Part shown: one piece after another, positions 50,127 to 59,091 of the stretch
Position numbering within the stretch: position 1 is the stretch's first letter
Layout: each line of letters starts with the position of its first letter
From: Rhodocyclaceae bacterium
GTDB lineage: Bacteria > Pseudomonadota > Gammaproteobacteria > Burkholderiales > Rhodocyclaceae
NCBI GenBank assembly: GCA_019455325.1
Contig: JACFMQ010000009.1
Coordinates: 62,001 to 126,000, forward strand
Direction: 5' to 3'
DNA length: 64,000 nucleotides
Position numbers and translations under genes: made by a program
Notes under the pieces: generated by a model
What the model saw: only the letters and a program-made list of their open reading frames with translations
Databases searched by the model: none
Told to the model about the DNA's origin: nothing

Positions 50127-50203
50127 GCGCCCCCGCACGGCCGCCCGAAGGGGGCGCTCCCTCCCTCGGGGAGGATGTCGCACAGCGACAGGAGGGTAGT
50201 TTA
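50124..50203 (+). repeat. Intercistronic hairpin repeat, copy 2 (ctaC/ctaD junction)
   Basis: This runs exactly from the ctaC stop codon (ATGAGCGCCCCCGC) to the ctaD ATG (AGGAGGGTAGTTTA-ATG). It has the same three inverted repeats as copy 1 at 598-679, and differs from it by a 2-nt deletion and a few substitutions. It provides the ctaD ribosome binding site (AGGAGGG). Confidence 0.85.
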
Positions 50204-51802
50204 ATGAGCTACGCGCCTACCGCTCCGCACGACACGCAGCACGACGGACACACGCCGTCCGGCCTGCTGCGCTGGCTGACGACGACCAACCACAAGGACA
50301 TCGGCACGATGTACCTGCTCTTCTCGCTGCTGATGTTCTTCGTCGGCGGCGCGATGATCCTGGCGGTGCGCGCCGAGCTGTTCCAGCCCGGCCTGCAGTT
50401 GATGCAGCCGGAGTTCTTCAACCAGTTGATCGGCGTGCACGCGCTGGTCATGATCTTCGCCGCGCTGATGCCGGCGGCGACCGGCTTCGCCAACTGGCAG
50501 ATCCCGCTGATGATCGGCGCCCCGGACATGGCGCTGCCGCGCATCAACAACCTCGGCTTCTGGCTGCTGCCGCCGGCGGCGCTGCTCTTGACGCTGCCCT
50601 TCCTGCTGGCGGTCTTCGGCGTCGGCGACGGCGCGGTGGCCACCGGCTGGACGCTGTACGCGCCGCTCTCGGTGCAGGGCGGCCTGGGCGTCGACTTCGC
50701 CATCCTCGCGCTGCACATCTTCGGCATCAGCTCGATCCTCGGCTCGATCAACATCATCGTCACCATCTTCAACCTGCGCGCGCCGGGCATGACGATGATG
50801 AAGCTGCCGATCTTCTGCTGGGGCTGGCTGATCACCGCCTTCATGCTGATCGCGACGATCCCGGTGCTGGCCGGCGCCATCACCATGCTGCTCACCGACC
50901 GCCACTTCGGCACGCACTTCTTCAACGCCGGCGGCGGCGGCGACCCGATCCTCTTCCAGCACCTGTTCTGGTTCTTCGGCCACCCCGAGGTGTACATCCT
51001 GCTGCTGCCGCTGTGGGGCCTGATGCCGCACGTGCTGGCGACTTTCTCGCGGAAGCCGATCTACGGCTACAAGGCGCAGGTCTACGCCTTCATCGCCATC
51101 GGCGTGCTGTCGGTGATCGTCTGGGCGCACCACATCTTCACCGCCGGCCTGCCGGTGCCGGCGCTGCTCTATTTCATGTACAGCACGATGGCCATCTCGG
51201 TGCCGCTGGCCGTGCTCTTCTTCTGCTGGATCGCGACGATGTGGCGCGGCGCCATGAGCTTCGAGACGCCGATGCTCTTCGCCCAGGGCTTCATCGTGCT
51301 CTTCGGCGTCGCCGGCCTGACCGGCCTGGTGCTCGCCGACGTGGCCGCCGACGCGCAATACCACCACAGCTACTTCGTCGTCGCCCACTTCCACTACGCG
51401 CTGTTCGCCGGCGGCATCATGGGCGTGATGACCGGCGTCTACTACTGGCTGCCGAAGTGGACCGGGCACATGATCGACGAGCGGCTCGGCAAGCTGCACT
51501 TCTGGCTGACGATCGTCTCCTTCAACCTGGCCTTCATGCCGCAGTTCTTCGTCGGGCTGGCCGGCATGCCGCGGCGCATCCCGGACTACGCGCTGCAGTT
51601 CGCCGAGTTCAACGCCATCTCGACGGTCGGCGCCTTCATTCTCGGCTTCTCGCAACTGCTCTTCGCGTATAACGTCTGGAAATGCATGCGCGGCGGCGAG
51701 AAGGCCGCAGGCCGCGCCTGGGAGGGCGCGGACGGGCTGGAATGGGAGCTGGCGTCGCCGCCGCCGCACCACAGTTGGGAAACGCCGCCGGCGATCAGGT
51801 GA
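50204..51802 (+). CDS. ctaD: Cytochrome c oxidase subunit I
   Basis: 532 residues, twelve-helix heme-copper oxidase catalytic subunit. Recognisable are TTTNHKDIGTMYLLF, the low-spin heme region IGVHALVMIFAALMP, the CuB His-Tyr cross-link motif WFFGHPEVYILLLP, HHIFTAG (CuB His pair), and HSYFVVAHFHYALFAGG (heme a/a3 ligands). It reduces O2 to water and pumps protons. The sequence is A-type (aa3). It starts at the end of the hairpin repeat and precedes the small assembly gene by 12 bp. Confidence 0.97.
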   Translation: MSYAPTAPHDTQHDGHTPSGLLRWLTTTNHKDIGTMYLLFSLLMFFVGGAMILAVRAELFQPGLQLMQPEFFNQLIGVHALVMIFAALMPAATGFANWQIPLMIGAPDMALPRINNLGFWLLPPAALLLTLPFLLAVFGVGDGAVATGWTLYAPLSVQGGLGVDFAILALHIFGISSILGSINIIVTIFNLRAPGMTMMKLPIFCWGWLITAFMLIATIPVLAGAITMLLTDRHFGTHFFNAGGGGDPILFQHLFWFFGHPEVYILLLPLWGLMPHVLATFSRKPIYGYKAQVYAFIAIGVLSVIVWAHHIFTAGLPVPALLYFMYSTMAISVPLAVLFFCWIATMWRGAMSFETPMLFAQGFIVLFGVAGLTGLVLADVAADAQYHHSYFVVAHFHYALFAGGIMGVMTGVYYWLPKWTGHMIDERLGKLHFWLTIVSFNLAFMPQFFVGLAGMPRRIPDYALQFAEFNAISTVGAFILGFSQLLFAYNVWKCMRGGEKAAGRAWEGADGLEWELASPPPHHSWETPPAIR

Positions 51803-51814
51803 GGAGGAACGACG

Positions 51815-51934
51815 ATGTCCGCTGCCCGGAGCATGAGCGAACTGGCCCGCCGGCGCGCCCGCAGCCGGCGGCTGGCCTGGGTGATCGGCGCGCTGGCGCT
51901 GTTCATCTACGGCGCCACCTTCTGGTTCGGCTAG
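51815..51934 (+). CDS. Cytochrome oxidase small assembly protein (39 residues)
   Basis: A 39-residue protein that short-ORF cut-offs miss: a basic N-terminus (MSELARRRARSRRLAW) followed by one transmembrane helix (WVIGALALFIYGATFWF). Tiny single-helix proteins of this kind are found between ctaD and ctaG in betaproteobacteria and are annotated as oxidase assembly factors; the exact role is unknown. The ribosome binding site GAGGAGGAACG is excellent, and it fits snugly between ctaD and ctaG (10-bp gap). Confidence 0.8.
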   Translation: MSAARSMSELARRRARSRRLAWVIGALALFIYGATFWFG

Positions 51935-51944
51935 AGGTCCGGCC

Positions 51945-52532
51945 GTGTCCGCTCCGACCTTCCCGCACGGCCGGCTGATCGGCAAGCTGGCGGCGATCGT
52001 CGTCGCCTCCTTCGCCTTCGGCTTCGCGCTGGTGCCGCTCTACGACGTGTTCTGCGCGGTCACCGGCTTCAACGGCAAGACCGAGGGCAGCCGGACGGTC
52101 GGCGGCTTCTCGCTCGGCGGCTTCGGCGCCGACGCCGGGCCGCCGTCGCGCATCGACCGCAGCCGCACGGTGACGGTGGAGTTCACCGGCACCGTCATGC
52201 CCGGCCTGCCGTGGGAGATGCGGCCGCTGACCTTCAGCCTGGAGCTGCACCCGGGTGAGATGCAACTGGTCAAGTACCTGGTGCGCAACACTTCGGCGCG
52301 CGCCGTCACCGGCCAGGCCGTGCCGAGCGTGACGCCGGGGCAGGCGGCGCAGCACTTCGACAAGATCGAGTGCTTCTGCTTCAGGCAGCAAACGCTGGCG
52401 CCGGGCGAGTCGCGCGAGATGCCGCTGGCCTTCATCGTCAAGCCGGAGATCGGTGAGGACATCCGGCACGTGACCATTTCCTACGCCTTCTTCGGCGTCG
52501 CCCCGGTGCGGGCGGCCGCCGACCGGGAGTGA
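51945..52532 (+). CDS. ctaG: Cytochrome c oxidase assembly protein CtaG/Cox11
   Basis: 195 residues, inner-membrane-anchored periplasmic copper chaperone that delivers copper to CuB of subunit I. It has one N-terminal helix (about 12-33), VPLYDVFCAVTG with the conserved Cys after it, and the copper-binding CFCF motif in IECFCFRQQTL. The domain ends ISYAFFGV. A GTG start at 51945 is used, as no ATG lies before the helix. The stop overlaps the region of the ctaE start. Confidence 0.94.
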   Translation: MSAPTFPHGRLIGKLAAIVVASFAFGFALVPLYDVFCAVTGFNGKTEGSRTVGGFSLGGFGADAGPPSRIDRSRTVTVEFTGTVMPGLPWEMRPLTFSLELHPGEMQLVKYLVRNTSARAVTGQAVPSVTPGQAAQHFDKIECFCFRQQTLAPGESREMPLAFIVKPEIGEDIRHVTISYAFFGVAPVRAAADRE

Positions 52533-52534
52533 CC

Positions 52535-53419
52535 ATGGCGCAGACGCATGCCGCAAGCCACGCCGGCCCCGCGCACTACTACGTGCCGCGGCCGTCGATC
52601 TATCCCTTCGTCCTCGCCGGCGGCCTGTTCCTGCTCGCCTGCGGCTTCATCCTGCAGGTGAACGGCTTCGCGCCGGGGCCGTGGCTGATGGCCGGCGGCG
52701 TCGGCGTCGTCCTCTTCGTGCTGCACCGCTGGTTCGGCAAGGTCATCCACGAATCGCAGAGCGGCGCCTACCGGGAATGGGAGGACAAGTCCTTCCGCTA
52801 CGGCATGATCTGGTTCATCGTCTCCGAGGTGGCTTTCTTCGCCGCCTTCTTCGGCGCGCTGTTCTACGTGCGCAACATCTCGGTGCCGGATCTCCTGAGC
52901 ATGCTGCCGCGGCACGAGATGACGCTCTATCCGGAGTTCAAGGACCTGCTCTGGCCGCAGTCCGGCGCCGGGCCCAAGGGCGCGGCGTTCACGCCGATGG
53001 GCGCGTGGGGCATTCCGGCGCTGAACACCGCGCTGCTGCTCAGCTCCGGCGCGACCGTCACCTGGGCGCACTGGGCGATGCTGAAGAACGACCGGCGGCA
53101 GCTCAACCTCGGCCTCTTCCTGACCATCGCGCTCGGCGTCGTCTTCCTCGCCTTCCAGGTCTACGAGTACCGCCACGCCTACACCGACCTCGGGCTGACG
53201 CTGGGCGCCGGCGTCTATGGCGCGACCTTCTTCATGCTCACCGGCTTCCACGGCTTCCACGTGACGCTCGGCGTGATCATGCTGGCGGTGATCTACGGCC
53301 GCTGCCTGAAGGGGCACTTCGACGCCGACCGGCACTTCGCCTTCGAGGGCGTGGCCTGGTACTGGCACTTCGTGGACGTGGTCTGGCTCGGCCTCTTCAT
53401 CTTCGTCTACTGGCTGTAG
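52535..53419 (+). CDS. ctaE: Cytochrome c oxidase subunit III
   Basis: 294 residues with seven helices. Typical are HYYVPRPSIYPFVLA at the N-terminus, SEVAFFAAFFGALFY, GFHGFHVTLGVIML and the C-terminal WYWHFVDVVWLGLFIFVYWL. Subunit III binds phospholipid and stabilises the oxidase during turnover. ATG at 52535 has GGGAG seven bases upstream; the GTG at 52529 overlaps the ctaG stop but sits badly for that site. Its last 13 bases overlap the convergent DUF2909 gene. Confidence 0.95.
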   Translation: MAQTHAASHAGPAHYYVPRPSIYPFVLAGGLFLLACGFILQVNGFAPGPWLMAGGVGVVLFVLHRWFGKVIHESQSGAYREWEDKSFRYGMIWFIVSEVAFFAAFFGALFYVRNISVPDLLSMLPRHEMTLYPEFKDLLWPQSGAGPKGAAFTPMGAWGIPALNTALLLSSGATVTWAHWAMLKNDRRQLNLGLFLTIALGVVFLAFQVYEYRHAYTDLGLTLGAGVYGATFFMLTGFHGFHVTLGVIMLAVIYGRCLKGHFDADRHFAFEGVAWYWHFVDVVWLGLFIFVYWL

Positions 53420-53607
53420 CCGGGAATCAGGCCGAGGCGGAAAGCGGCGAGGAGCAGGATGAACAGCGAGATCGAGAGCCCGATGCGCCAGGTCAGCGCG
53501 CGCACGGTGCGGCCGCCGCCGCCGCGGTCGCGATAGAGAAACCAGAGTCCGGAGAACAGGCTGACGACGATGGCGAGCAGCGCGAAGACGACCAGCAGCT
53601 TGAGCAT
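53407..53607 (-). CDS. DUF2909 twin-helix membrane protein
   Basis: 66 residues, two transmembrane helices (about 4-25 and 43-62) separated by a short basic loop (YRDRGGGGRTVRALTWR), as in DUF2909. It is encoded opposite to the oxidase genes. Its 3' end overlaps ctaE by 13 bp, and its ATG lies on the complementary strand of the surf1 ATG (shared CATG). The function is unknown; the position suggests a role in oxidase assembly. Confidence 0.85.
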   Translation of the reverse strand: MLKLLVVFALLAIVVSLFSGLWFLYRDRGGGGRTVRALTWRIGLSISLFILLLAAFRLGLIPGYSQ

Positions 53608-54412
53608 GAGCGGTGTCCGTAAGGCGTCGGACCGGTTGGAGCGCGCGCCGGCGACGCAAGTTCCGGCGCCGGCGTCGCGCCGCTTCGTCGTGCTCGGCGG
53701 CGGCGCGCTGGTCGTGCTGCTGGTGCCGCTCTTCGTCTCGCTCGGCCAGTGGCAGTGGCAGAAGGCCGAGGTGAAGGCGGCGCGGCAGGCGCTCTTCGAC
53801 GCGCGCGCCGCCGAGCCGCCGCTGTCGCTGCCGGCGACGCCGGTCGATGCCGAAGCGATGCGCTACCGCCGCGTCGTCGTCCGCGGCGTCTACGAGCCGC
53901 AGCGGCAGCTCCTGATCGACAACCGCGTGCACCGCGAACGGGCCGGCTACCACGTGGTGACGCCGCTGCGCATCGAGGGCGGTGGCGCCGACGGCCTGCG
54001 CGTGCTGGTCAATCGCGGCTGGGTGCCGGCCGCGGCGGAACACAGCCGGCTGCCGGCGATCGACACGCCGGCGGGCACGGTCGAGCTGCTGGCCACCGCC
54101 GTCGTGCCCGGCACGCGCTTCTTCACGCTCGGCGAGACGCCGGCGACGATCGACTGGCGGTCGGCGGCGGCGCGCGTCTGGCCGAACCTCGACCTCGGCC
54201 GCTACCGGCGCGCGGTCGACTTCCCGCTGCAGCCGGTCGTCCTCGAACTCGACCCGGCCAGCGCCGGCGGCGGCTTCGTGCGCGACTGGCCGCGCCCGGA
54301 CGAGCGCGGCGAGCGGCACGTCGGCTACGCCTGGCAGTGGTTCGGCTTCGCCGCCGCGACCGTCGGTATCTGGCTCTTCTTCCTGTTCCGGCCATGGCTG
54401 CGCCGGCGCTGA
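53606..54412 (+). CDS. SURF1-family oxidase assembly protein
   Basis: 268 residues with two helices flanking a periplasmic domain: N-terminal FVVLGGGALVVLLVPLFVSLGQWQWQKAE (in two parts), with the SURF1 GxWQxxRxxxK pattern, and C-terminal HVGYAWQWFGFAAATVGIW. The central region contains VVRGVYEPQRQLLIDNR and VNRGWVPAA, both SURF1 hallmarks. SURF1 helps insert heme a into subunit I. The ATG at 53606 shares its CATG with the divergent DUF2909 start. Confidence 0.9.
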   Translation: MSGVRKASDRLERAPATQVPAPASRRFVVLGGGALVVLLVPLFVSLGQWQWQKAEVKAARQALFDARAAEPPLSLPATPVDAEAMRYRRVVVRGVYEPQRQLLIDNRVHRERAGYHVVTPLRIEGGGADGLRVLVNRGWVPAAAEHSRLPAIDTPAGTVELLATAVVPGTRFFTLGETPATIDWRSAAARVWPNLDLGRYRRAVDFPLQPVVLELDPASAGGGFVRDWPRPDERGERHVGYAWQWFGFAAATVGIWLFFLFRPWLRRR

Positions 54413-54963
54413 ATTCCCCGGCGGCTTCCGGCCGCCGCGCGCTGCTGCTGACCGTGCTCGTCTGCCTGATGCCGGCGCTGGTCGGCGGCGGCCTGTTCCT
54501 TTCCGGCTGGCGGCCGGCGCAGACCGCCAACCACGGCGAACTGGTGCTGCCGCCGCGGCCGCTGCCGCTCCCGGCACTCGGCGCCGACGTGGCCGAGGCG
54601 GCGCGCGGCAAGTGGCTGCTGGTGATCGCCGGCGACGCGCCGTGCGCCGCCGACTGCGTGGCCCTCGCCGAGCGCACGCGCGCCGTGCAGGTCTCGCTCA
54701 ACCGCGACATGGGGCGCATCCGGCGCCTCGTGCTCGCCGACGCGCCGACGGCCGAACTCGCGGACCTGCGCGCGCGCCAGCCCGACCTGCTCGTCGCCGC
54801 GCCGGACGCCACCTGGCGCGCCGCGCTCGCCGCCGGCGGCCGGCACCGGCTGTTCGTGCTTGACCCGGCCGGCAACCTGATGATGCAATACGCGCCCGGA
54901 GCCGATGCTAAGGGCGTGCGCGCCGACCTCGAACGACTCCTGAAATCTTCCTGGATAGGATGA
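54394..54963 (+). CDS. Oxidase-cluster transmembrane protein with thioredoxin-like fold
   Basis: 189 residues. One N-terminal helix (about 15-38) anchors a periplasmic domain with a thioredoxin/Sco-like pattern: [25 protein letters not shown] (CxxxC, as in Sco) and [21 protein letters not shown]. It probably acts in copper or redox steps of oxidase assembly. It overlaps the surf1 end by 19 bp and lies 7 bp before ctaB. Function is inferred from cluster and fold; no His ligand after the CxxxC is obvious. Confidence 0.75.
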   Translation: MAAPALNSPAASGRRALLLTVLVCLMPALVGGGLFLSGWRPAQTANHGELVLPPRPLPLPALGADVAEAARGKWLLVIAGDAPCAADCVALAERTRAVQVSLNRDMGRIRRLVLADAPTAELADLRARQPDLLVAAPDATWRAALAAGGRHRLFVLDPAGNLMMQYAPGADAKGVRADLERLLKSSWIG

Positions 54964-54970
54964 CCGCCCC

Positions 54971-55867
54971 ATGCAAGGCCACAGCCACGCCGCCAATCCG
55001 ACCCTGACGCAGCGCCTTGCCGCCTTCGCCGAACTGTGCAAGCCGCGCGTGAACAGCCTGATCGTATTCACGGCGATGATCGGCATGCTGCTGCCCTCGC
55101 GCGAGCTGCCGCCGCTCAAACTCTTCCTCGTCGCCTCGCTCGGCATCGGGCTGGTCGCCTGCGCCGCGGCGGCGATCAACTGCCTGGTCGAACGCACCAT
55201 CGACGCGCTGATGGCGCGCACGCGCGCCCGCGCCACGGCGCGCGGCGAAGCGTCGACGCGGGCGACGCTGACGCTCGCCTTCGCCCTCGGCGGCGCCGGC
55301 CTGTGGCTGCTGCACGCCTTCGTGAACGAACTGACGATGTGGCTGACCTTCGCCACCTTCGTCGGCTACGCGGTGATCTACACCGCGCTGCTGAAGCCGA
55401 TGACGCCGATGAACATCGTCATCGGCGGCGCCTCCGGCGCCATGCCGCCGGTGCTCGGCTGGGCGGCGATGACCGGCACGGTGTCGGCCGAGCCGCTGGC
55501 GCTCTTCCTCATCATCTTCCTGTGGACGCCGCCGCACTTCTGGTCGCTGGCCTGCTACCGCATCGCCGACTACGAGAACAGCGGCCTGCCGATGCTGCCG
55601 GTGACGCACGGCATCCCCTTCACCTGCCAGCACATCCTGCTGTACACGGTGATGATGGCGGCGTCCACGCTGGTGCCGTTCACGCTCGGCATGAGCGGCT
55701 GGTTCTACCTCGCCGCGGTGACGCTCTTGAACCTCGGCTTCATCGCCTACGCCGTCGCCCTCTACCGCAACTACAGCGACGCGCTGGCCCGGCGCACCTT
55801 CCGCTACTCGATCGTCTACCTGACGCTGCTCTTCGCCGCGCTGTTCGCCGACCGGCTGTTTAGCTGA
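54971..55867 (+). CDS. ctaB: Protoheme IX farnesyltransferase (heme O synthase)
   Basis: 298 residues, polytopic prenyltransferase of the UbiA superfamily with eight or nine helices. The prenyl-diphosphate motif is [19 protein letters not shown], and a second conserved region is [26 protein letters not shown] (in two parts). It converts heme B to heme O for the oxidase. It is the last gene of the cluster; ctaA is not adjacent. Its 3' end overlaps the convergent mpl gene by 8 bp. Confidence 0.95.
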   Translation: MQGHSHAANPTLTQRLAAFAELCKPRVNSLIVFTAMIGMLLPSRELPPLKLFLVASLGIGLVACAAAAINCLVERTIDALMARTRARATARGEASTRATLTLAFALGGAGLWLLHAFVNELTMWLTFATFVGYAVIYTALLKPMTPMNIVIGGASGAMPPVLGWAAMTGTVSAEPLALFLIIFLWTPPHFWSLACYRIADYENSGLPMLPVTHGIPFTCQHILLYTVMMAASTLVPFTLGMSGWFYLAAVTLLNLGFIAYAVALYRNYSDALARRTFRYSIVYLTLLFAALFADRLFS

Positions 55868-57224
55868 TCGCCGCCGCTCGGGCGGCGAGCGCCCGCAGCA
55901 GCTTTTCGTGGATGCCGCCGAAGCCGCCGTTGCTCATCACCAGCACGTGCTCGCCCGGCTTCGCCGCCGCGGCGACGCGCGCCACCAGCCGCTCCAGCTC
56001 GTCCTCGACGCAGGCCCTGTCGCCCAGCGGCGCCAGCGCGGCGGCGGCGTCCCAGCCGAGGCCGGCGCCGTAGCAGAAGACCGCATCGGCCTCGGCGAGG
56101 CTCGCCGGCAACTGCGCCTTCATCACCCCCAGCTTCATCGTGTTCGAGCGCGGTTCGAGCACGGCCAGGATGCGCGCGCCGCCGACCTTGCGGCGCAGAC
56201 CGGCGACGGTGGTGGCGATGGCCGTCGGATGGTGCGCGAAGTCGTCGTAGACGGTGACGCCGTTGGCGACGCCGCGCACTTCCATGCGCCGGCGCACGCT
56301 GGCGAAGCGCGACAGCGCCTCCAGCCCCTTGTCCAGCGGCACCCCGACGTGGCGCGCGGCGAGCAGCGCGGCGACCGCGTTCGCCCGGTTGTGCGCGCCG
56401 GTGAGCGCCCACTGCGTTTCGCCGACCGCCGCCGCGCCGTCGAACAGCGCGAAGCGCCCGTCGGCGTCGCTGCCCTCGGCGCGCCAGGCGTCGGCGGCGT
56501 TGAAGCGCTCGACTGGCGTCCAGCAGCCGCGCGCCAGCACGCGCGCGAGGCTTTCCTCGGCGGCGTTGGCGACGATCAGCCCGGAGCGCGGCAGGATGCG
56601 CACCAGATGGTGAAATTGCGTTTCGATCGATGCCAGATCGTCGAAGATGTCCGCATGATCGAATTCCAGGTTGTTCAGTACCGCGGTCCGCGGCCGGTAA
56701 TGGACGAACTTCGAACGCTTGTCGCAGAACGCGGTGTCGTACTCGTCCGCCTCGATCACGAAGAAAGGGGTGTTGCCGGGGCGCGCCGAGACGCCGAAGT
56801 TCATCGGCACGCCGCCGATCAGGAAGCCCGGCGCCAGGCCGGCGTCTTCCAGTATCCAGGCGAGCATCGCGCTGGTCGTGGTCTTGCCGTGCGTGCCGGC
56901 GACGGCGAGCACCCATTTGTCGCGCAGCACGTGCTCGGCCAGCCACTGCGGGCCGGAGGCGTAGGGCAGGCCGCGGTCGAGGATTTCTTCGAGCAGCGGA
57001 TTGCCGCGCGAAATGGCGTTGCCGACGACGAACAGATCCGGTTCGAGGCCGGTCTGCGCCGGATCGTAACCCTCGATCAGCTCGATGCCGGCGGCCTCGA
57101 GCTGCGTGCTCATCGGCGGATAGACGCCGGCGTCGCAGCCGGTGACGCGATGGCCGGCCGCCCGCGCGAGCTGTGCGACGCCGCCCATGAAGGTGCCGCA
57201 GATGCCGAGGATGTGGATGTGCAT
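55860..57224 (-). CDS. mpl: UDP-N-acetylmuramate:L-alanyl-gamma-D-glutamyl-meso-diaminopimelate ligase
   Basis: 454 residues, Mur-ligase family. An N-terminal UDP-binding Rossmann domain ([17 protein letters not shown]) is followed by the ATP loop GTHGKTTT (110-117), the central [20 protein letters not shown] and [10 protein letters not shown], and the C-terminal [10 protein letters not shown] motif. Mpl attaches recycled murein tripeptide to UDP-MurNAc, salvaging peptidoglycan fragments. Length matches E. coli Mpl (457). It is divergent from the next gene with an 83-bp gap. Confidence 0.95.
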   Translation of the reverse strand: MHIHILGICGTFMGGVAQLARAAGHRVTGCDAGVYPPMSTQLEAAGIELIEGYDPAQTGLEPDLFVVGNAISRGNPLLEEILDRGLPYASGPQWLAEHVLRDKWVLAVAGTHGKTTTSAMLAWILEDAGLAPGFLIGGVPMNFGVSARPGNTPFFVIEADEYDTAFCDKRSKFVHYRPRTAVLNNLEFDHADIFDDLASIETQFHHLVRILPRSGLIVANAAEESLARVLARGCWTPVERFNAADAWRAEGSDADGRFALFDGAAAVGETQWALTGAHNRANAVAALLAARHVGVPLDKGLEALSRFASVRRRMEVRGVANGVTVYDDFAHHPTAIATTVAGLRRKVGGARILAVLEPRSNTMKLGVMKAQLPASLAEADAVFCYGAGLGWDAAAALAPLGDRACVEDELERLVARVAAAAKPGEHVLVMSNGGFGGIHEKLLRALAARAAAIS

Positions 57225-57307
57225 GCCGTGCTTTCCGAACGAACGGTTAGAATGGGGCGCATTGTATATAGACAGCGCGCACGCCGCACCCGGCCGCCGA
57301 CCCCGCC

Positions 57308-57886
57308 ATGCCCCGCCCCACCGACCGCATCCGTGCCGCCCTCTGCGACGCCGCCGCCCGCCTGATCGCCGAGGACGGCATCACCGACTATGCGCTGGCC
57401 AAGCGCAAGGCGCTGCGCCAGCTCAATCTGCCGGAAGGCACGCCGCTGCCGACCGACGACGAACTGGGCGAGGCGCTGCGTGCCTGGCAGGCCGTGTTCC
57501 AGGACGATGAGCAGCGCGACAGGATCGCGCATCTTCGGCGAAAAGCGATCGAATTGATGGATATCCTGCAGGAATTTCGCCCCTATCTGACCGGCTCGGT
57601 GCTCGACGGCACGGCCGGCCGCTTCGCCGAGATCGACCTGCAGCTCTTCGCCGACAGCGCCAAGGAGGTCGAGATCTTCCTGCTCAACCGCGGCATCCCC
57701 TACGTCCACGACACGCCGCGCAACGACCGCGCCGAGGCGGTGCTGGTCGTCGAGTCGGACGACGCCGTCGCCAACCTGGTCATCTACCCGCCGCTCGACG
57801 AGCGCATCGCGCCGAAGGGCCGCAACGGGCAGCCGCGGGAGCGGGCGCGCATCGGCGCCGTGCAGAAGCTGCTGGCGACCGGCTGA
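57308..57886 (+). CDS. Nucleotidyltransferase-fold protein of unknown function
   Basis: 192 residues. The N-terminal helical region (1-90) begins RIRAALCDAAARLIAEDGI. A central strand-turn RPYLTGSVLDGTAGRFAEIDLQLFAD has the Gly96-Ser97 and Glu108-Ile-Asp110 spacing of minimal nucleotidyltransferases (GS...G...DID), although the first Asp is Glu. No partner HEPN gene is adjacent, so a MNT/HEPN toxin system is not supported. It is a conserved betaproteobacterial protein in my recollection, without known function. It is divergent from mpl. Confidence 0.7.
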   Translation: MPRPTDRIRAALCDAAARLIAEDGITDYALAKRKALRQLNLPEGTPLPTDDELGEALRAWQAVFQDDEQRDRIAHLRRKAIELMDILQEFRPYLTGSVLDGTAGRFAEIDLQLFADSAKEVEIFLLNRGIPYVHDTPRNDRAEAVLVVESDDAVANLVIYPPLDERIAPKGRNGQPRERARIGAVQKLLATG

Positions 57887-58047
57887 GCGGGCGAGTTGCG
57901 GCGATCTTCGGCGAAATCGCCGTTAAAGTGTCGGTCGAGCCGGGAAGCGGCGGCGGCGCTTCGCCGGCCGCCGCGGCGCCCCGGCGAAGCATCAGTGCAT
58001 GAGGGGCAACTGGACAGATTGTTGCGATTTACGGCAAACTTGCCGGC

Positions 58048-58548
58048 ATGAAGAAGCAAAAACCGGCTTCCAATGACGGTGACAAGGGTCGCGCCAAGGC
58101 CCCCGCAGCGAAGCTGCTGGTCATCCACGGCCCGAACCTGAACCTGCTCGGCACGCGCGAACCGCAGCACTACGGCGCGGCGACGCTGGCCGACATCAAC
58201 CGCGCGCTGGCCCGCCGGGCCGAGGCCGCGGGCGTCGAACTGGAAACCTTCCAGAGCAACCACGAAGGGGCGCTGATCGAGCGCATCCACGCCGCGCGCG
58301 GCGAGGGCGTGCGCTACATCGTCATCAATCCGGCGGCCTACACGCACACCAGCGTCGCCCTGCGCGACGCGATTGCCGCCGCCGCCATCCCGTTCGTCGA
58401 GGTCCACCTGTCGAACGTCCACGCGCGCGAACCGTTCCGCCAGCACTCCTATTTCTCGGACCTGGCCATCGGCGTCATTTCCGGGCTCGGCAGCGAGGGC
58501 TACCTGCTCGCGCTGGAATACCTGCTCAACAAGCTCAACAACGACTGA
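58048..58548 (+). CDS. aroQ: 3-dehydroquinate dehydratase, type II
   Basis: 166 residues. [21 protein letters not shown] contains the active-site Asn, Arg and Tyr, [17 protein letters not shown] the Tyr/His lid, and [18 protein letters not shown] the catalytic His. It dehydrates 3-dehydroquinate in the shikimate pathway as a cytoplasmic dodecamer. The ~22-residue lysine-rich N-terminal extension ([17 protein letters not shown]) is longer than usual (about 145-150), but ATG at 58048 is the only good start. It lies upstream of accB, a common arrangement. Confidence 0.93.
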   Translation: MKKQKPASNDGDKGRAKAPAAKLLVIHGPNLNLLGTREPQHYGAATLADINRALARRAEAAGVELETFQSNHEGALIERIHAARGEGVRYIVINPAAYTHTSVALRDAIAAAAIPFVEVHLSNVHAREPFRQHSYFSDLAIGVISGLGSEGYLLALEYLLNKLNND

Positions 58549-58633
58549 AGCGCCCCGGAGCCGGAAGGCTCCGTTCCGCGTTTCCGTCGGCCGCCGTGCG
58601 GCCGTACCCGTATTTTCGTAGGGAGAATTTTTG

Positions 58634-59086
58634 ATGGATCTGAGAAAACTCAAGAAGCTGATCGACCTCGTCCAGGAGTCGGGCATCTCCGAACTGGAAG
58701 TCACCGAGGGCGAGGAAAAGGTGCGCATCGCCAAGCACTTCGCGGCGCCTCCCGGCCACGCGACCTACATGATGCCGGCCGCGGCGCCGCTGCCGGCGGC
58801 TGCGCCGGCCGCCGCCGGCGCTTCCTCGGTCGATGTCGACGACGAGCCGGAAGGCCACCTCGTCAAGGCGCCGATGGTCGGCACCTTCTACCGCGCCTCC
58901 AGCCCCGGCGCCGAGCCCTTCATCGAGGTCGGGCAGACGGTCAAGGAGGGCGACACGCTGTGCATCATCGAGGCGATGAAGCTCCTCAACGAGATCGAGT
59001 CCGACGCCTCCGGCACGATCAAGGCCATCCTGGTCGAGAACGGCCAGCCGGTCGAGTTCGGCGAGCCGCTGTTCGTCATCGGGTAA
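58634..59086 (+). CDS. accB: Acetyl-CoA carboxylase biotin carboxyl carrier protein
   Basis: 150 residues. An N-terminal helix ([17 protein letters not shown]) and an Ala/Pro-rich linker precede the biotinyl domain with acceptor Lys116 in [13 protein letters not shown] and the thumb-type insertion. It carries carboxybiotin between AccC and the carboxyltransferase in fatty-acid synthesis. ATG at 58634 has GGGAGAA upstream; TTG at 58631 is an alternative. The 85-bp leader contains a CGGAGCC-GGAA-GGCTCCG hairpin that may attenuate or terminate aroQ transcription. Co-transcribed with accC (5 bp). Confidence 0.96.
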   Translation: MDLRKLKKLIDLVQESGISELEVTEGEEKVRIAKHFAAPPGHATYMMPAAAPLPAAAPAAAGASSVDVDDEPEGHLVKAPMVGTFYRASSPGAEPFIEVGQTVKEGDTLCIIEAMKLLNEIESDASGTIKAILVENGQPVEFGEPLFVIG

Positions 59087-59091
59087 GCCCC

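Noticed and set aside
57308-57886. MNT/HEPN toxin-antitoxin system
   Set aside because: No HEPN-type partner is adjacent and the first active-site Asp is Glu.
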